Assembly (NCBI RefSeq): GCF_023078455.1
Contig: NZ_CP095740.1
Coordinates: 603,501 to 667,500, forward strand
Source of the DNA: Luteibacter aegosomatis
GTDB taxonomy: Bacteria > Pseudomonadota > Gammaproteobacteria > Xanthomonadales > Rhodanobacteraceae
Direction: 5' to 3'
DNA: 64,000 bases
Shown here in pieces: positions 62,449-64,000 of this stretch. Each line of letters opens with the position of its first letter. Positions within the stretch are counted from its first letter, which is position 1. A program made the translations under genes and the position numbers. Below the pieces are notes generated by a model that was not told the DNA's origin, searched no databases, and saw only the letters and a list, made by a program, of their open reading frames with translations.

Positions 62449-63092
62449 CGAAGGATTCCGGGACGAGGGTCGAAAAGGTCGGCGAAGCGGCGCGTGGCCG
62501 TCTGGATATCGTCGGCCGCGAAGATCGCGGAGACGACGGCGAGGTAGTCGGCACCCGCGTCGATCACGACCCCGGCATTGTCCGGGGTCAGGCCGCCGAT
62601 CGCCACGACCGGAAGGCCCAGGGCCTTCACCTGCGTCAACACGTCGTGCGACGCCACGGGGGCGTGCGGTTTGGTGGTCGAGGGATACATCGCGCCGAAG
62701 GCCAGGTAATCGGCGCCTTCGGCGGCGAGTTGGCGCGCGCGCTCTACCGATCCGTAGCAGGACACGCCGACGATCGCCTCCGCGCCGAGTTCGGCGCGGG
62801 CCTCGGCGATGGAGACGTCCTCCCGGCCCAGGTGGACGCCGCCGCCGGTGGCTTTCGCCAGGGCGACGTCGTCGTTGACGACGAAAACGGCGTCGTGGAG
62901 GGCGCACAGGCGCGACAGCTCGTCGGCCTCGGCGCGTCGGCGTTCGGCGTCCGTGGTCTTGTCGCGGTATTGGAGGATGCGTGCGCCACCGGCGAGGGCC
63001 GCCTCGACGGCGGCGAAGAGGTCGTCGCGGGGGCCGTCGGTGATGGCGTAGACGCCCTTGCCCTGGAGTCGCGTTCTGAGGAGGGTTGTCAT
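62445..63092 (-). CDS. thiE: Thiamine-phosphate synthase
   Basis: 215 aa; joins HMP-PP (from the ThiC product) to thiazole phosphate. [80 protein letters not shown] and [20 protein letters not shown] are the TIM-barrel phosphate and substrate loops. Coupled to hemL by a 4-nt overlap, so translation of the two is linked. No TPP riboswitch is visible before it, unlike thiC. Divergent from the rubredoxin gene. Confidence 0.95.
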   Translation of the reverse strand: MTTLLRTRLQGKGVYAITDGPRDDLFAAVEAALAGGARILQYRDKTTDAERRRAEADELSRLCALHDAVFVVNDDVALAKATGGGVHLGREDVSIAEARAELGAEAIVGVSCYGSVERARQLAAEGADYLAFGAMYPSTTKPHAPVASHDVLTQVKALGLPVVAIGGLTPDNAGVVIDAGADYLAVVSAIFAADDIQTATRRFADLFDPRPGILR

Positions 63093-63188
63093 GGCTTTCT
63101 CTGTAGGCGTGAAGGCGTGGCGGTGGCGCCGGCGCGTCGGGGGGTGACAGAATGAAGGACTTCCCGTCAGACCACAGTACGCGTGACC

Positions 63189-63380
63189 ATGAGCCAGAAC
63201 ACCGAAACCACCCTTCGCAAATGGATGTGCGTCGTCTGCGGCTTCATCTACGACGAAGCCCTGGGCTTGCCGGACGAAGGCATCGAGCCGGGTACGCGCT
63301 GGGAGGATATCCCGGATACCTGGACCTGCCCGGACTGTGGCGTGACCAAGGACGACTTCGAAATGGTCGAGATGGACTGA
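63189..63380 (+). CDS. Rubredoxin
   Basis: 63 aa from ATG 63189 (GTG 63183 is an alternative). [20 protein letters not shown] supplies the first CxxCG pair and [16 protein letters not shown] the second. Together they bind one iron atom in a Cys4 site. A one-electron carrier in the cytoplasm for oxygen/ROS reduction or alkane-type hydroxylases. Divergent from thiE, a common Xanthomonadales arrangement. Confidence 0.94.
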   Translation: MSQNTETTLRKWMCVVCGFIYDEALGLPDEGIEPGTRWEDIPDTWTCPDCGVTKDDFEMVEMD

Positions 63381-63509
63381 GTCGCACCGATAGCGTCAGG
63401 GGATGGGGCTGACAGCGTTTCGCCCCATTCCGCCCGCCGCAAGGCACAGATGTCTGCTTCCATGGTTCCAGGGCCGCGCAACGCGAGCCTTTTCGTGGAG
63501 GAAGCCGAC

Positions 63510-63722
63510 ATGCAGCGTTTCATTCCCTTCGACGACCAATGGGACGAACTGGCCGGGCTGGACCCGGCCTCGCTGGTTCCCTATCACGTGGGCGTGCCGT
63601 GCGAGCACCGCCTGGCGCCGGAGCCTTACCTGACCGTGCCGACGTCGCCCTCGATGGTCAGCGGATCGCCCACCTTGAGCCCGAGCCTGCCCGCCGTGCC
63701 GGCGTTCAGCTCCAGGACGTAG
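63510..63722 (+). CDS. Possible small gene of unknown function
   Basis: 70 aa from ATG 63510, with a strong GGAGGAAG ribosome site 7 nt upstream. The first 42 residues (MQRFIPFDDQWDELAGLDPA, SLVPYHVGVPCEHRLAPEPY) look protein-like. The rest overlaps 97 nt of the convergent DUF192 gene and is Ser/Pro-rich antisense-type sequence, so the natural end may have been lost or differ. No family recognised. Confidence 0.4.
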   Translation: MQRFIPFDDQWDELAGLDPASLVPYHVGVPCEHRLAPEPYLTVPTSPSMVSGSPTLSPSLPAVPAFSSRT

Positions 63723-64000
63723 CGCGCGCTACCGTCGCTGGGGTAGATCCCGCAGGGGTCGGCCTTGCAGGGCTGGGCGTTCAGCTGCATCGAGACGAGC
63801 TTGCGGTCCTTGTCGAAATAGAGGATGTCGAGCGGGATGAGGGTGTTCTTCATCCAGAAGGCCCGCGGTTCGTCGTCGGTGAAGACGAACAGCATGCTGT
63901 GGTCGGCATCCATGGCCTTCCGGTTCATCAGGCCCAGCTCACGCTGTTCGTCGGTCACGGCGAATTCGGTGGAGAATCGCTTCCCGTGCAGCGTCACGGC
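63626..64000 (-). CDS. DUF192 family protein (5' end beyond the window)
   Basis: The visible C-terminal 124 residues (GKRFSTEFAVTDEQRELGLM, NRKAMDADHSMLFVFTDDEP, RAFWMKNTLIPLDILYFDKD, ARYVLELNAGTAGRLGLKVG) are the conserved DUF192 domain, a small beta-barrel of unknown function usually exported by a signal peptide. The apparent first Met (63997) is a GTG within the domain. The frame stays open to the window edge, so the start and any signal peptide lie outside. Confidence 0.88.
   Translation of the reverse strand, partial: AVTLHGKRFSTEFAVTDEQRELGLMNRKAMDADHSMLFVFTDDEPRAFWMKNTLIPLDILYFDKDRKLVSMQLNAQPCKADPCGIYPSDGSARYVLELNAGTAGRLGLKVGDPLTIEGDVGTVR

Overview
The window is GC-rich, densely coded chromosomal DNA from a gammaproteobacterium of the Xanthomonadales (Lysobacterales). 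The hemL-thiE / rubredoxin block, the adk-mpl neighbourhood with a short adenylate kinase and a PPi-type phosphofructokinase, the pcm-tolC / waaA block and the spoT-ridA-recG order point there. Dispersed GTGGGAGC-type REP palindromes also fit. Rhodanobacteraceae (Luteibacter/Dyella-like) is my best guess, inferred from gene content only. I saw no rRNA, tRNA, CRISPR array, insertion sequence, prophage or integrase, so this looks like core genome with small accessory pieces.

Layout. 1-2.6 kb: the end of an HlyD-type adaptor gene followed by a chimeric M50 metalloprotease/HlyD membrane protein. 2.8-4.6 kb: argS, then a tiny lipoprotein. 5.1-7.3 kb (minus): a translationally coupled ECF sigma factor - small membrane protein (putative anti-sigma) - FAD oxidoreductase operon with a perfect dyad in its leader. 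7.8-11.3 kb: a coupled penicillin-acylase-family hydrolase and amidohydrolase. 11.4-14.3 kb: a short-chain dehydrogenase divergent from an AraC regulator, then a GYF_2 membrane protein. 14.4-25 kb: gmk, a complete mlaFEDCB operon with a double-MCE MlaD, convergent mlaA, rpoZ, spoT, ridA and recG. 25-27.9 kb: an ELM1-like protein, a RutE-like nitroreductase, YceI and a zinc-finger protein. 28-34.4 kb: LPS core assembly (GT4, O-antigen ligase, GT2, DUF535 protein, lipid A acyltransferase, waaA). 34.5-37.6 kb: tolC, pcm and a TetR regulator. 37.6-39.7 kb: a TPP riboswitch and thiC. 39.7-42.4 kb: an orphan gene, a ferritin-like protein and a DUF2333 protein. 42.7-47.7 kb: soluble pyrophosphatase, an S9 peptidase and a membrane H+-pyrophosphatase. 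47.9-52.9 kb: two RcnB-like proteins, a CodA-like deaminase, and a radical-SAM / DUF4130-UdgX DNA-repair pair. 53-58 kb: PPi-phosphofructokinase, adk, mpl, a LON-domain protein and an SDR. 58-61 kb: a VpsR-like sigma54 activator and an ArgD-type aminotransferase. 61-64 kb: hemL-thiE, rubredoxin, and the end of a DUF192 gene.

How the parts work together. Envelope biogenesis dominates: Mla phospholipid transport, Kdo transfer, lipid A acylation, core sugars and O-antigen ligation, TolC, and Mpl murein recycling. A second theme is pyrophosphate economy, with ppa, hppA and the PPi-dependent phosphofructokinase lying within 12 kb. Many adjacent genes share 1-4 nt start/stop overlaps, which fixed several starts, including GTG starts.

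Several intergenic gaps hold palindromic repeats of two families. The REP-like family shows paired base changes between the two arms of different copies. Other points worth a second look are the double-MCE MlaD, a helix that would compete with P1 of the thiC riboswitch, a CodA homologue with Cys at the E. coli Asp314 position, and the M50-HlyD chimera.
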